From contig JALNXH010000010.1 in assembly GCA_023230455.1 (NCBI GenBank), positions 51,922-115,921 of the forward strand: a stretch of 64,000 nucleotides of DNA. Reading direction: 5' to 3'. This DNA is from Rhodocyclaceae bacterium. Lineage in GTDB: Bacteria; Pseudomonadota; Gammaproteobacteria; Burkholderiales; Rhodocyclaceae. Position numbers and translations under genes: made by a program. Of this stretch, positions 1-8,966 are shown in pieces (positions within the stretch are counted from its first letter, which is position 1; every line of letters begins with the position of its first letter). Under the pieces are notes generated by a model. It was not told the DNA's origin and did not search any database. It saw only the letters and a list, made by a program, of their open reading frames with translations.

Positions 1-391
1 CGAAGTAGAAGCCCTCGAAGCTGGGGAGCGCTGCCCGGGTGATGGCCGCATAATTTTCAAACGGGGGAAATAGCAGCATCGCGATCAGGTTGCTGCCCAC
101 CAGCCAGAGCAGGCCGCGTTGTGCGCGACTGATGCCGCGCCGGGTTTTTGCCGGCCGGCTGCGCAGCAGCAGCCAGGCGATGGCGGCATTGATCAGGATG
201 ACCAGGACTTCGAGCGCGAGGAAGTCCCGGTTGAGAACCTGGTTGGCGGCTGCACTCGGCGCGAAGTGGAAACCGCCGAACGTCGGGATGTTTCCACGTT
301 GCAGGGAGACGAAATCGAACGGCGGAAACAGCAGCACCAGCGCCAGATTGGCGCCTGCAACAGCCAGCGCGAGCCATTGGTTACGGTTCAT
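1..391 (-). CDS. Membrane protein with internal duplication (3' end outside window)
   Basis: Reading the minus strand from an ATG at 391 gives 130 codons with no stop before the left edge, so the gene is real but cut off. The product starts MNRNQWLALAV and is hydrophobic, with membrane segments near residues 5-22, 60-75 and 95-110. A unit of the form NLxxxLLFPPF(D/E), followed about 16-17 residues later by P(T/S)FxGF(H/Y)F, occurs twice (about residues 15-44 and 101-130), so the protein contains an internal duplication. I do not recognise a family. It is divergent from the solute-binding protein gene at 559; the 167-base gap holds no motif I can name. No clear ribosome site precedes the ATG, so the start is the least certain part. 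Confidence 0.6.
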   Translation of the reverse strand, partial: MNRNQWLALAVAGANLALVLLFPPFDFVSLQRGNIPTFGGFHFAPSAAANQVLNRDFLALEVLVILINAAIAWLLLRSRPAKTRRGISRAQRGLLWLVGSNLIAMLLFPPFENYAAITRAALPSFEGFYF

Positions 392-558
392 GGGCCGATA
401 CGAAGGAGTGGCGAAGCCGCAAGGGTAATTGACTTTATGGCGCGCGGCAATCGTCGGCCCGATGCGTCCGGCGCTGTGGCAGAATCGCCCGCCTTACGCG
501 CTGCGGGGGAACTCCCGAACGTCGCGCGAGGGAAATTTCAGAGGATGCCCGGCTTGCC

Positions 559-1806
559 ATGACCCCGTATATCGAACGTATTGCGCGCGCCGCCGCTGGC
601 GCGACGCTCGCCTTCCTTCTTGGCGCTCCGGTTGCCGCCAGTGCCCAGGAGATCGCGCTGCGCCATGCCCTCGACGGCCGCGCCCGCAATGCGCTGACAG
701 ACCAGGTGCTGCGTTTCAATGCCACGCTGCGCGGCAAGGGCAAGGTGGTGCTACAGGGACTGTCCGGCGTCGACAACCGTCACGAGTTGCCGCAACTGGC
801 GCTGCTGCTGCCCGACGACGCGATGGATTTTTTTGACACCCTGCCGCGCTATCGTCCGCTCTATCAGGTGATGGCCGAGGCGAAGCAGCCGCTGCCGGCG
901 AAACGCTTCTATACGCAGATCGCCGACGCCGCGGACGATTCCACCGGCCGGCTGCAAACCCTGCCGCTGGGGCTTTCGCTGCCGGTGCTGTTCTGGAACA
1001 AGGAGGTCTTCCGCAAGGCCGGTCTGGACCCGGAGCAGCCGCCGAAGACCTGGTGGGAAGTGCAGAACGCCGCCGGCGCGCTGTTCGACCACGGCAGCGC
1101 TTGTCCGTTCACCACCTCGCGTTTCGCCTGGGTGCATATGGAAAATCTCAACACTCAGCACAACGAGGCGCTGATGGCGAAGCCGGAGCGCGCGCTGTTC
1201 AACGGGCTGATCAACGTCAAGCACCTGGCGCTGTTGTCGAGTTGGTACAAGAGCCGCTACTTCCGCTATTACGGCCCCCGCGGCGAGGGCGACGAACGCT
1301 TTCTTTCCGGCGAGTGCGGTATGCTCACCGGCGCATCACATCTGTACGCCGACATTGCTGCCGCCGGCCGTTTTCCCTTTGGCGTCGCCGCATTGCCGTA
1401 TTACGACGACGTCTTCGGCGCGACGCCGCGCAACATCTTGCCCGATGGCCTGAGCCTGCATGTGCTGGCCGGCTTCAAGAAACCCGAGTATCAGCTGGCC
1501 GCGCAGTTCGTCAGTTTCCTGATGAAGCCGGAAAACCAGCGCGATTGGGTGAAGGCAACCGGCTTTCTGCCGATGACGCCGCAGGCGATTGCCGCGCTGC
1601 GCAGTTCGGGAGCACCGCAGGCGCTGCTCGACGCCGCGGAGCGCCGGCTGAGCGCGCCGAGGGTGTTGCGGGCGAAGGCAGGCTTTGGGCTGGAGCGCCT
1701 ACGGCGCATCCTCGACGAAGAAACCGAGGCCGTCTGGCGCGACGAAAAGCCGGCCAAGGAAGCGCTCGATACGGCGATGCGCCGGGTCAATACGCCGCAG
1801 AAATAA
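559..1806 (+). CDS. Extracellular solute-binding protein, family 1 (ABC-type)
   Basis: The product is 415 residues, the usual size for sugar or glycerol-phosphate type periplasmic binding proteins. Residues 1-30 form a Sec signal peptide ending ...VAASAQ. The middle carries the typical family-1 stretch LPVLFWNKEVFRKAGLDPE, followed by a Trp-rich segment, and the C-terminal half has MKPENQRDWVKATGFLPM, as in UgpB-like proteins. An AGAGGA ribosome site lies about 15 bases ahead of the ATG. No permease or ATPase gene is adjacent: the gene is followed by a strong terminator and then flhB, so it is probably monocistronic. The ligand cannot be told from sequence; a sensory role cannot be excluded. 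Confidence 0.8.
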   Translation: MTPYIERIARAAAGATLAFLLGAPVAASAQEIALRHALDGRARNALTDQVLRFNATLRGKGKVVLQGLSGVDNRHELPQLALLLPDDAMDFFDTLPRYRPLYQVMAEAKQPLPAKRFYTQIADAADDSTGRLQTLPLGLSLPVLFWNKEVFRKAGLDPEQPPKTWWEVQNAAGALFDHGSACPFTTSRFAWVHMENLNTQHNEALMAKPERALFNGLINVKHLALLSSWYKSRYFRYYGPRGEGDERFLSGECGMLTGASHLYADIAAAGRFPFGVAALPYYDDVFGATPRNILPDGLSLHVLAGFKKPEYQLAAQFVSFLMKPENQRDWVKATGFLPMTPQAIAALRSSGAPQALLDAAERRLSAPRVLRAKAGFGLERLRRILDEETEAVWRDEKPAKEALDTAMRRVNTPQK

Positions 1807-1811
1807 AAACG

Positions 1812-1841
1812 CCGACGGCGCAACCTGCGCCGTCGGGCTTT
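1812..1841 (+). terminator. Rho-independent terminator after the solute-binding protein gene
   Basis: An 11-bp GC-rich stem (1812-1822 with 1826-1836) with a 3-base loop is followed by GCTTT. It separates the solute-binding protein gene from the flagellar operon. Confidence 0.75.
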
Positions 1842-1936
1842 GAGACCCGGCCTGAATAGGCGCCGCTAAGCCCGGTTATTCGACTCTTCCGCAAAGCGCG
1901 GGGCGGCAATAATTGCCGTCATGGAAGAGTGCGACC

Positions 1937-3091
1937 GTGGCTGAAGACAGCGATCTCGAACGTACGGAGTCGGCGTCAAGCCGGCGCCTGGAGCAGGCCC
2001 GTGAGGAGGGGCAGGTTCCGCGTTCGCGCGAGCTGGCGGCCTTCCTCGTCCTGGTCGCCGGGGCCAGCGCGCTGTGGGGGATGTCGGGCTGGGTAGCCGA
2101 TCATGCCACCGGGATCATGCGGAGCGGCCTTACCTTCGGCCGCGACGCCGCTTTCTCCAGCAATGCGATGGCCACCAGCGCCCTCTCGCTGGGCTGGAAG
2201 GCGCTGCTGCTGATGGCTCCGGTGTTCGGTCTGACGGTGCTCGCGACCTTGGTCGCGCCGGCGGTCATGGGCGGCTGGATTTTTTCGCCCAAGCCGTTGA
2301 GCTTCAATTTTCAGCGCCTCGATCCGCTGGAGGGCGTCAAGCGCATGGTGTCGGTCCAGGGGTTGGGCGAACTGGTCAAGGCAATACTCAAGTCGGTCCT
2401 GGTCGGTGCGGTGCTCTACTGGCTGGTCGCGCGTCATGGCACCGACCTGTTTGCGATGCTGGAACAGTCGGTCGATACAGGCATCCGCTCGTTCTTTCAT
2501 CTGCTGTTCTTCGCCGTCATGGCGCTGCTTGCCGGCGTGGCGTTGATTACTGCCATCGATGTGCCGTTCCAGCTTTGGCGCTACTACGCCGGCCTGCGCA
2601 TGACCAAGGAGGAGGTGCGGCAGGAATACAAGGAACAGGAAGGCGATCCCCAGCTCAAGGCGCGCATCCGGTCGCAGCAGCGCGAGACGGCGCGCAAGCG
2701 GATGATGGCGGACGTGCCGAAGGCCGATGTGGTGGTGACCAACCCGACCCACTTCGCCGTCGCGCTGAAGTACGACAGTGGCAAGATGGGAGCGCCGCAA
2801 GTGGTCGCCAAGGGCATGAATCTGGTGGCGCTGAAAATCCGCGAACTTGCCGCCGAGCATGGTGTTCCAGTGCTGGAGTCACCGCCGCTGGCGCGTGCGC
2901 TGCACCGCCATGCCGAGATCGGCGAGCAGATTCCGGCGGCCCTGTACACCGCTGTGGCCGAGGTGATGGCCTATATCTACCAGCTCAACCAGTTCATTGC
3001 CGACGGCGGGCGCAGCCTGCTGCCGCCGCCGACACCGCCGGTGGCCGTGGCGGTGCCTGAGGGCATGGACCCGGGAGCGATTGACGCATGA
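1937..3091 (+). CDS. flhB: Flagellar type III export protein FlhB
   Basis: FlhB is the substrate-specificity switch of the flagellar export gate in the inner membrane. The N-terminal half has four membrane segments; the cytoplasmic half carries the self-cleavage motif NPTH at about residue 269, the same position as in E. coli, in a VVVTNPTHFAVALKYD context. The frame is open from a TTG at 1913, but GTG at 1937 gives the standard N-terminus (xAEDSDLERTE) and has GGAAG about 9 bases ahead, so I chose it; this gives 384 residues. It opens the flhB-flhA-flhF-flhG-fliA-motC-motD run, and its stop overlaps the flhA start (ATGA). Confidence 0.96.
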   Translation: MAEDSDLERTESASSRRLEQAREEGQVPRSRELAAFLVLVAGASALWGMSGWVADHATGIMRSGLTFGRDAAFSSNAMATSALSLGWKALLLMAPVFGLTVLATLVAPAVMGGWIFSPKPLSFNFQRLDPLEGVKRMVSVQGLGELVKAILKSVLVGAVLYWLVARHGTDLFAMLEQSVDTGIRSFFHLLFFAVMALLAGVALITAIDVPFQLWRYYAGLRMTKEEVRQEYKEQEGDPQLKARIRSQQRETARKRMMADVPKADVVVTNPTHFAVALKYDSGKMGAPQVVAKGMNLVALKIRELAAEHGVPVLESPPLARALHRHAEIGEQIPAALYTAVAEVMAYIYQLNQFIADGGRSLLPPPTPPVAVAVPEGMDPGAIDA

Positions 3092-5190
3092 ACGAGACTC
3101 TGGCACTGACCCTCAGCCAGGTCTTCGGCCGCGCCAATCTCAAGGCGCTGGCGGCACCGCTGCTGATCATCATGATCCTGGCGATGATGGTGCTGCCGCT
3201 GCCACCGTTCGCTCTGGACATTTTGTTCACCTTCAATATCGCTCTGGCGGTGATGGTCCTGCTGGTGGCGCTGTACACAGTGAAGCCGCTGGATTTCTCG
3301 GTGTTTCCCACCGTCCTGTTGGTGACGACGCTGTTGCGCCTGTCGCTCAACGTGGCTTCGACCCGCGTCGTGCTGCTGCACGGCCACACCGGGCCGGACG
3401 CGGCGGGCAAGGTGATCGAGGCCTTCGGTCACTTTCTGGTCGGCGGCAACTACACCGTCGGCATCGTCGTGTTCATCATTCTCACGGTGATCAATTTCGT
3501 CGTCATCACCAAGGGCGCCGGGCGGATTGCCGAAGTGTCGGCACGCTTCACCCTGGATGCGATGCCGGGCAAGCAGATGGCCATCGACGCCGACCTCAAT
3601 GCCGGCCTGATCGGCGAGGACGAGGCGCGCAAGCGGCGCTCCACCATCGCCCAGGAGGCGGATTTCTACGGCTCGATGGACGGTGCTTCGAAGTTCGTCC
3701 GTGGCGATGCCGTGGCCGGCATTCTGATTCTGTTCATCAACGTCATTGGCGGTTTGCTGGTCGGCATGTTCCAACACGACATGCAGGCCGGCTTGGCGGC
3801 CAAGACCTACACGCTGCTCACCATCGGCGACGGTCTGGTGGCGCAGATTCCGGCGCTGATCATTTCTACCGCCGCCGGCTTGGTGGTGACCCGGGTCGGC
3901 GACGAGGATACCGACGTCGGCCAGCAGTTCATCGGCCAGATTTTCGGCAATCCGGCGGTACTGGTGCTGACCGCGGTCATCCTCGGCATTCTTGGCATCA
4001 TCCCCGGTATGCCGCATTTTGTCTTCCTGCTGCTGGCCGCATTGATCGGCTGGCTTGCCTACTGGAAGTTGAATGCCGGCGAACGGGAAGCGGCGGAGGT
4101 TGCGGCGGCCGCGCCGGCAAAGGCCGAAGCCGGACCGGTTGAGGCGACGGAAGCGAGTTGGGCCGATGTGGCGCCGGTCGACGTGCTCGGTCTTGAGGTC
4201 GGCTACCGCCTGATCCCGTTGGTGGATCAGGGGCAGGACGGCGATCTGCTCAAGCGTATCCGCGGGCTGCGCAAGAAATTCGCCCAGGAAATCGGCTTCC
4301 TCAGCGCGCCGGTGCATATCCGCGACAATCTCGAGCTGCGCCCCAACGCCTACCGGATCACCTTGAAGGGGGTCGAGGTCGGCGCCGGTGAGGCTTTCCC
4401 CGGCATGCATCTGGCGATCAATCCGGGCCGCGTATCCGGCCCGCTGCCCGGGACGCAGACCACCGATCCGGCCTTTGGCTTACCCGCTGTCTGGGTCGAG
4501 GCGGCCCTGCGTGACCAGGCGCACGTCCTCGGTTATACGGTGGTCGATGCCGCTACCGTGGTGGCGACCCACCTCAACCACCTGATTCTTTCCCACGCCT
4601 CCGAGTTGCTCGGCCGCCAGGAAGCCCAGGCGCTGCTCGACCATATTGCCAAGGAGGCGCCGAAGCTGGTGGAAGATCTAGTGCCCAAGCAGCTTTCGTT
4701 GTCCGCGGTGCAGCGCGTGCTACAGAACCTGCTCGACGAGGGCGTCAATCTGCGCGACATGCGCACCATCATCGAGACGCTGGCCGAGCACAGCACGCGC
4801 ACCCAGGACCCACTGGAACTGACGGCGCAGGTTCGGATGGGGCTCGGCCGCTCGATCGTGCAGCAAATTTTCCCCGGCAATGCCGAAATGCAGGTGATGG
4901 CGCTGGAGCCCGGTCTGGAGCGGATTCTCGCCCAGGCCATGCAGGGTGGCGATGGCGGTGGTGGGATCGAACCCGGACTTGCCGATACGCTGCTGCGCGA
5001 AACTGCGGCGGCTGCGCAACGGCAGGAGGACATGGGCCTGCCCGCGGTGCTGCTGGTGCCAGGACACCTGCGCTGGCTGCTTTCCCGTTTCCTGCGGCGC
5101 TCGGTGCCGCAACTCAAGGTGATCGCCAATGCCGAAGTGCCTGATACCCGCACCATCAAGGTGACGACGATTATTGGAGCCAATCGATGA
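3088..5190 (+). CDS. flhA: Flagellar export gate protein FlhA
   Basis: FlhA forms the large nonameric ring of the flagellar export gate. At 700 residues it has the family's usual length. The first ~330 residues contain eight hydrophobic segments with the conserved block PTVLLVTTLLRLSLNVASTR and the cytoplasmic loop GAGRIAEVSARFTLDAMPGK; the remainder is the cytosolic chaperone-docking domain, ending with VRRSVPQLKVI-type and PDTRTIKV sequences. Its start overlaps flhB by 4 bases and its end overlaps flhF by 4 bases, which suggests translational coupling. Confidence 0.97.
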   Translation: MNETLALTLSQVFGRANLKALAAPLLIIMILAMMVLPLPPFALDILFTFNIALAVMVLLVALYTVKPLDFSVFPTVLLVTTLLRLSLNVASTRVVLLHGHTGPDAAGKVIEAFGHFLVGGNYTVGIVVFIILTVINFVVITKGAGRIAEVSARFTLDAMPGKQMAIDADLNAGLIGEDEARKRRSTIAQEADFYGSMDGASKFVRGDAVAGILILFINVIGGLLVGMFQHDMQAGLAAKTYTLLTIGDGLVAQIPALIISTAAGLVVTRVGDEDTDVGQQFIGQIFGNPAVLVLTAVILGILGIIPGMPHFVFLLLAALIGWLAYWKLNAGEREAAEVAAAAPAKAEAGPVEATEASWADVAPVDVLGLEVGYRLIPLVDQGQDGDLLKRIRGLRKKFAQEIGFLSAPVHIRDNLELRPNAYRITLKGVEVGAGEAFPGMHLAINPGRVSGPLPGTQTTDPAFGLPAVWVEAALRDQAHVLGYTVVDAATVVATHLNHLILSHASELLGRQEAQALLDHIAKEAPKLVEDLVPKQLSLSAVQRVLQNLLDEGVNLRDMRTIIETLAEHSTRTQDPLELTAQVRMGLGRSIVQQIFPGNAEMQVMALEPGLERILAQAMQGGDGGGGIEPGLADTLLRETAAAAQRQEDMGLPAVLLVPGHLRWLLSRFLRRSVPQLKVIANAEVPDTRTIKVTTIIGANR

Positions 5191-6599
5191 CAGTCAAACG
5201 CTTTACTGCCGAAACCGCCCGCGAATGCCTGCGGCGGGTCAAGGACGAATTGGGCCCGGATGCCATCGTCGTCTCCAACCGCGCCGTCGAGGGCGGGGTC
5301 GAGATTACCGCGATGTCGGCCGACAGTCTGGATGCGCTGTCGCGCCAGGCCGGCACCGAAGCTACGGTACCAACGCGGGTGGTCGCCAACGGCGGATTCG
5401 CCCCGACCGACCCGGATGATTACACGGTGACGTTGTCGTCGCGCGTTCGTGCACAACCGGCCGCTGCACCGTCGCTGCCGGCGTTTGGCCTCGGCAGCGA
5501 GGAACGGCCGAGGTTGCGACCGCTGCCGCCGCGCGAACCGGCGGGCGAACCGGCGCCCGGTCGCTCCGACGTTGCGACGGTGCTGGATCAGACGCTGAAA
5601 AGCGATGTCGGCCGTTCAACCTCGGCCGCGGCCGAAGATCCGCGGGTGGGCGAGTTGATGCGCGAGATGCAGGCGATCAAGGGCATGTTGGAGCAGCAAC
5701 TGGCGGGTTTCGCCTGGGGCGATCTGTCGAAGAATTCGCCGATCCGCGCGCTGCTGCTGTCGGAAATGCTCGATGCAGGATTCTCCGGCCAGCTGGCGCG
5801 TCGTTTGGCTTCGGAAATGCCGGCCGAGATCGGTCTCGACGAGGGCCGCAAGTGGCTGATGACCGCAGTCAATAGGCGCCTGCGTACGCTCGGCAACGAG
5901 GGCGACCTGATCGATCGCGGCGGCGTCTATGCGCTGGTCGGGCCGACCGGCGTCGGCAAGACCACCACCACGGCAAAACTCGCCGCGCGCTGCGTGGTGC
6001 GCTACGGCGCCGACCGCGTCGCCCTGCTGACGACCGATGGCTATCGCATTGGCGCGCATGAGCAACTGCGCATCTATGGCCGCATTCTCGGTGTGCCGGT
6101 ACACATCGTGCGCGATGGCGACGATCTGCGCCATACCCTCTCTGACCTGCGCCACAAGCACATGGTGCTGATTGATACCGTTGGTATGAGTCAGCGCGAT
6201 CGCATGGTGGCCGAGCAGGCGGCGATGCTGATGCGTGCCGGCGAGGTCAATCGGCTGCTGTTGCTTAACGCCACCAGCCGCGGCGACACGCTGGACGACG
6301 TGATCCGCGCCTATGCCGGCGAGGATCTGGCCGGCTGCATCATCACCAAGATGGACGAGACGCCGTCGCTGGCGCCGGTGGTCGATGCCGTCGTTCGCCA
6401 TGGCCTGTTGCTGGCTTATGCCGCCAACGGGCAGCGCGTGCCGGAAGACCTGCATCTGCCGAACCGCAACTATTTGTTGCATCGCGCCTTCAAGCAGCCG
6501 GCTGCCGGCTCGCCGCATCGGCTGCGCGAGAACGAAGTCGGCATGATGCTGACGCGGCAGGATGCCGCCGCTGCGGCGAAGGAGAGCCTGGTTGGTTGA
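5187..6599 (+). CDS. flhF: Flagellar biosynthesis GTPase FlhF
   Basis: FlhF is an SRP-type GTPase that sets the position of polar flagella. The 470-residue product has a short N-terminal basic domain (TVKRFTAETARECLRRVKDE), a Pro/Ala-rich variable linker (about residues 90-130), the N domain, then the G domain with P-loop GPTGVGKTTTTAKLA near residue 251, DTVGM for G3 (usually DTAGM) and TKMDE for G4. It overlaps flhA by 4 bases, and its last 8 bases overlap flhG, its regulatory partner. Confidence 0.96.
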   Translation: MTVKRFTAETARECLRRVKDELGPDAIVVSNRAVEGGVEITAMSADSLDALSRQAGTEATVPTRVVANGGFAPTDPDDYTVTLSSRVRAQPAAAPSLPAFGLGSEERPRLRPLPPREPAGEPAPGRSDVATVLDQTLKSDVGRSTSAAAEDPRVGELMREMQAIKGMLEQQLAGFAWGDLSKNSPIRALLLSEMLDAGFSGQLARRLASEMPAEIGLDEGRKWLMTAVNRRLRTLGNEGDLIDRGGVYALVGPTGVGKTTTTAKLAARCVVRYGADRVALLTTDGYRIGAHEQLRIYGRILGVPVHIVRDGDDLRHTLSDLRHKHMVLIDTVGMSQRDRMVAEQAAMLMRAGEVNRLLLLNATSRGDTLDDVIRAYAGEDLAGCIITKMDETPSLAPVVDAVVRHGLLLAYAANGQRVPEDLHLPNRNYLLHRAFKQPAAGSPHRLRENEVGMMLTRQDAAAAAKESLVG

Positions 6600-7413
6600 G
6601 CGCGACTGGATCGGTGCGACCGACCAGGCCGCCGGGTTGCGCCGTTTGTTTGGACGGCGCAATGCGCGAGTGATTGCGTTCGTCGCTAGCACGGCCGCCG
6701 GAGAGCGTTCCGCGCTGCTCAGCACCACCGCAACCGCACTTGCCGGCGCTGGACGGCGCGTCGTGGTGGTGGACGAACTGGGCGGCGACAGCGGACTGGT
6801 CGGCGCCTTCGGTCTCAAGCCCCAGGCGGATTTGTTCGACGTGCTGACCGGCCAGCGTGCAATCGGCGAAGCGGTGATGATGGCCGGGTCCAACCTGCGC
6901 TTGGCTTCCGCGGTGCGTGCTGCGCGCGAGCTGGAGTCCGGCGAGGTGGGCCTGCGCCAGCAACTTGACGCCGTCCTCCGTACCCTCTGTGAGAATGCCG
7001 ATTTCGTCCTGATCGATGCATCGCTGCGCCGCAGCCGCCTATCGCAGCTGACGCTGGCCGCTCCCGACATGGTGCTGGCGCTGAATGCTGACAGCGAAGC
7101 GATCAAGCGAGCCTATGCTTTGCTCAAACGGAGTGTGCGCGAACGTGGCCGCGATGGCTATCACCTGGCGGTAAGACATCCGGGCGGGGAGCGCGCGGCG
7201 CGCGGTGTGTTCGATACCATTCAGGCGGTTGCGCGTCAGCATCTCGATCTCGGCCTCGGCTATCTGGGGCATGTTTCAGCGGCGCGCGGCGCTTTGGCCG
7301 AAGCGTTTGCAAGCCACTTGCCGCCGCTACCCGGAACATGTGCCATCGATCCACAGGTGCCGCTGCCAGCGGCGTTTTCGGCGCTGCGGGAACCCTTTCA
7401 ATCGGTGGTATAG
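6592..7413 (+). CDS. flhG: FlhG/FleN-like MinD-family protein with degenerate P-loop
   Basis: By position (right after flhF) and sequence this is the FlhG/FleN flagellar-number protein. I set the start at TTG 6592 because AAGGAG lies 7 bases ahead and the N-terminus becomes VERDWIGATDQAAGLRRLF; DQAxGLR is the motif with which FlhG stimulates FlhF GTPase. The length is 273 residues. The Walker A loop, normally GKGGVGKT, reads STAAGERS (residues 33-40): both lysines are gone. The DxDLG-type stretch after strand 2 is DELGGDSG. MinD-like strands (RRVVVVDE, ADFVLIDAS) and the GLKPQADLFDVLTG block remain. I infer that it can bind FlhF but may not hydrolyse ATP. Confidence 0.85.
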   Translation: MVERDWIGATDQAAGLRRLFGRRNARVIAFVASTAAGERSALLSTTATALAGAGRRVVVVDELGGDSGLVGAFGLKPQADLFDVLTGQRAIGEAVMMAGSNLRLASAVRAARELESGEVGLRQQLDAVLRTLCENADFVLIDASLRRSRLSQLTLAAPDMVLALNADSEAIKRAYALLKRSVRERGRDGYHLAVRHPGGERAARGVFDTIQAVARQHLDLGLGYLGHVSAARGALAEAFASHLPPLPGTCAIDPQVPLPAAFSALREPFQSVV

Positions 7414-7445
7414 TTGGCCGCAATTTCGGCCTCCAACCACGATTG

Positions 7446-8201
7446 ATGTATACCGCCCAGGGCGCACTTGACCGGGATAACCTGGTCGCTCAATACGCCT
7501 CGCTGGTCAAGCGCATTGCCTATCACCTGATGGTCAAACTTCCAGCCAGCGTGATGGTCGACGATCTGATCCAGAACGGCATGATCGGCCTGCTCGATGC
7601 GTTGGATCGCTACGAGGAAGGACTCGGTGCGCAATTCGAGACCTATGCGGTGCAGCGTATTCGCGGCGCAATGCTCGACGGCCTGCGAGAAAACGACTGG
7701 CTGCCGCGCGGCCTGCGGCGCGAGATGCGCCGCATCGAAGCGGCCGTGCAGCAACTCGAACAACAGCAGGGGCGGCAACCTACCGAGACGGAACTTGCCG
7801 TCGCCCTCGGCATGGCGCTGGCGGATTACCAGAAGCTGCTGCTCGACGCGCGCGGCCATCAGCTGATTTATTTCGAGGACATGGGCGACGGCGATGAGGA
7901 TTTTCTCGAGCGCAATTCTGCGGGGATATCTTCCGACCCTCTCGCCCTGCTCGAGGATGCCGGTATGCGTGCGCAGCTGGTGCGGGCAATCGACGCCCTG
8001 CCGGAACGGGAACGGCTGATGATGGCGCTTTACTACGAGCAGGATCTCAATCTGCGGGAGATCGGGGACGTCATGGGCGTTACCGAATCGCGCGTCTGCC
8101 AGTTGCACACACAGGCGGTGGCGCGGCTGCGTGCCGCGGTGCTGGGCGGGGATACCCCGGTCAAGAAGGGACGCCGCGGTCGCAAGGCGAAAGCCGCGTA
8201 A
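7446..8201 (+). CDS. fliA: RNA polymerase sigma factor FliA (sigma-28)
   Basis: FliA directs transcription of late flagellar and chemotaxis genes and is held by FlgM until the hook is complete. The ATG at 7446 gives MYTAQGALDRDNLVAQYASLVKRIA, the usual sigma-28 beginning, although the frame stays open upstream; only 32 bases separate it from flhG. Region 2 (DDLIQNGMIGLLDALDRY, FETYAVQRIRGAMLD) and the region 4 helix-turn-helix (REIGDVMGVTESRVCQLHTQA) are intact. The 251-residue protein ends in an unusual basic tail, KKGRRGRKAKAA. The anti-sigma gene flgM is 2 kb away on the other strand. Confidence 0.96.
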   Translation: MYTAQGALDRDNLVAQYASLVKRIAYHLMVKLPASVMVDDLIQNGMIGLLDALDRYEEGLGAQFETYAVQRIRGAMLDGLRENDWLPRGLRREMRRIEAAVQQLEQQQGRQPTETELAVALGMALADYQKLLLDARGHQLIYFEDMGDGDEDFLERNSAGISSDPLALLEDAGMRAQLVRAIDALPERERLMMALYYEQDLNLREIGDVMGVTESRVCQLHTQAVARLRAAVLGGDTPVKKGRRGRKAKAA

Positions 8202-8215
8202 AGGGGCCCCAATTC

Positions 8216-8956
8216 ATGGATCTGATCAGCGTACTGGGTCTCGTCGTCGGATTGTCCGCGATCGTCGGCGGGCAAATACTCGAAGGTGGCCATATCGGTT
8301 CGCTGATGCAACCGACGGCTTTCCTGATCGTCATCGGCGGAACGCTGGGTGCGGTATTGCTGCAAAGTCCTCTGCGGATTTTTCTCGGCGGCGTGCGCAT
8401 GGTGCGCTGGGCGGTGTTTCCGCCGCCGGTGAATGTCCAGGAGCTGATTGATCAGCTGGCGCAGTGGAGCCACATTGCGCGCAAGGAAGGGCTGCTTGCC
8501 CTTGAGGCGCAGACCGATTTGCTGGTTGATCCGTTTCTCAGGAAAGGACTACAGCTGCTGGTGGACGGCGCTGAGCCGGAGCGCTTGCGGGAAGTGCTGG
8601 AAGTCGAAATATCTTCCTACGAGGCCGAGCTCAAGAACGCCGCCAAGATATGGGAATCGGCCGGCGGCTACTCGCCGACCATCGGCATTCTCGGTGCAGT
8701 GATGGGGCTGATCCACGTCATGGAAAATCTTTCGGATCCCTCGAAGCTTGGCGCCGGGATCGCCGTTGCGTTTGTCGCCACGATTTACGGCGTCGGCATT
8801 GCCAACCTGATCTTCCTGCCGCTGTCGAAGAAGCTGCTGGCGAATGTTTCGCGTCTGGTTGCCTTCCGCGAGATGTACGTCGACGGACTGGTCGGTATCG
8901 CCAACGGCGACAATCCGCGGCTCATAGAGAGCCGGCTGCTAGGTTACGTCGTTTAA
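8216..8956 (+). CDS. motC: Flagellar motor stator protein MotC (MotA/PomA family)
   Basis: This is a stator ion-channel subunit of the inner membrane. The 246 residues contain four membrane segments. The third shows the conserved proline and glycines (YSPTIGILGAVMGLI) and the fourth reads IAVAFVATIYGVGIANLIFLP; the cytoplasmic loop has RKEGLLALE, matching the charged residues that contact FliG. Its place directly after fliA and ahead of a MotB paralogue matches the second stator pair MotCD of Pseudomonas, so I use motC rather than motA. It starts 14 bases after fliA, clearly in the same operon. Confidence 0.9.
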   Translation: MDLISVLGLVVGLSAIVGGQILEGGHIGSLMQPTAFLIVIGGTLGAVLLQSPLRIFLGGVRMVRWAVFPPPVNVQELIDQLAQWSHIARKEGLLALEAQTDLLVDPFLRKGLQLLVDGAEPERLREVLEVEISSYEAELKNAAKIWESAGGYSPTIGILGAVMGLIHVMENLSDPSKLGAGIAVAFVATIYGVGIANLIFLPLSKKLLANVSRLVAFREMYVDGLVGIANGDNPRLIESRLLGYVV

Positions 8957-8966
8957 GCGGTTCGCC

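Noticed and set aside
1895..1925. Possible sigma-54 promoter ahead of flhB (GGGGCGGCAATAATTGCC)
   Set aside because: No GG and GC pair is ten bases apart in the required arrangement.
2977..4410. Long minus-strand open frame (477 codons) opposite flhA
   Set aside because: It lies fully antisense to flhA, is His/Gln/Arg-rich as expected for the antisense of a GC-rich membrane protein gene, and has no recognisable domain.
5616..7106. Minus-strand open frame (496 codons) opposite flhF and flhG
   Set aside because: It spans two well-supported genes in antisense and shows composition typical of an antisense frame.
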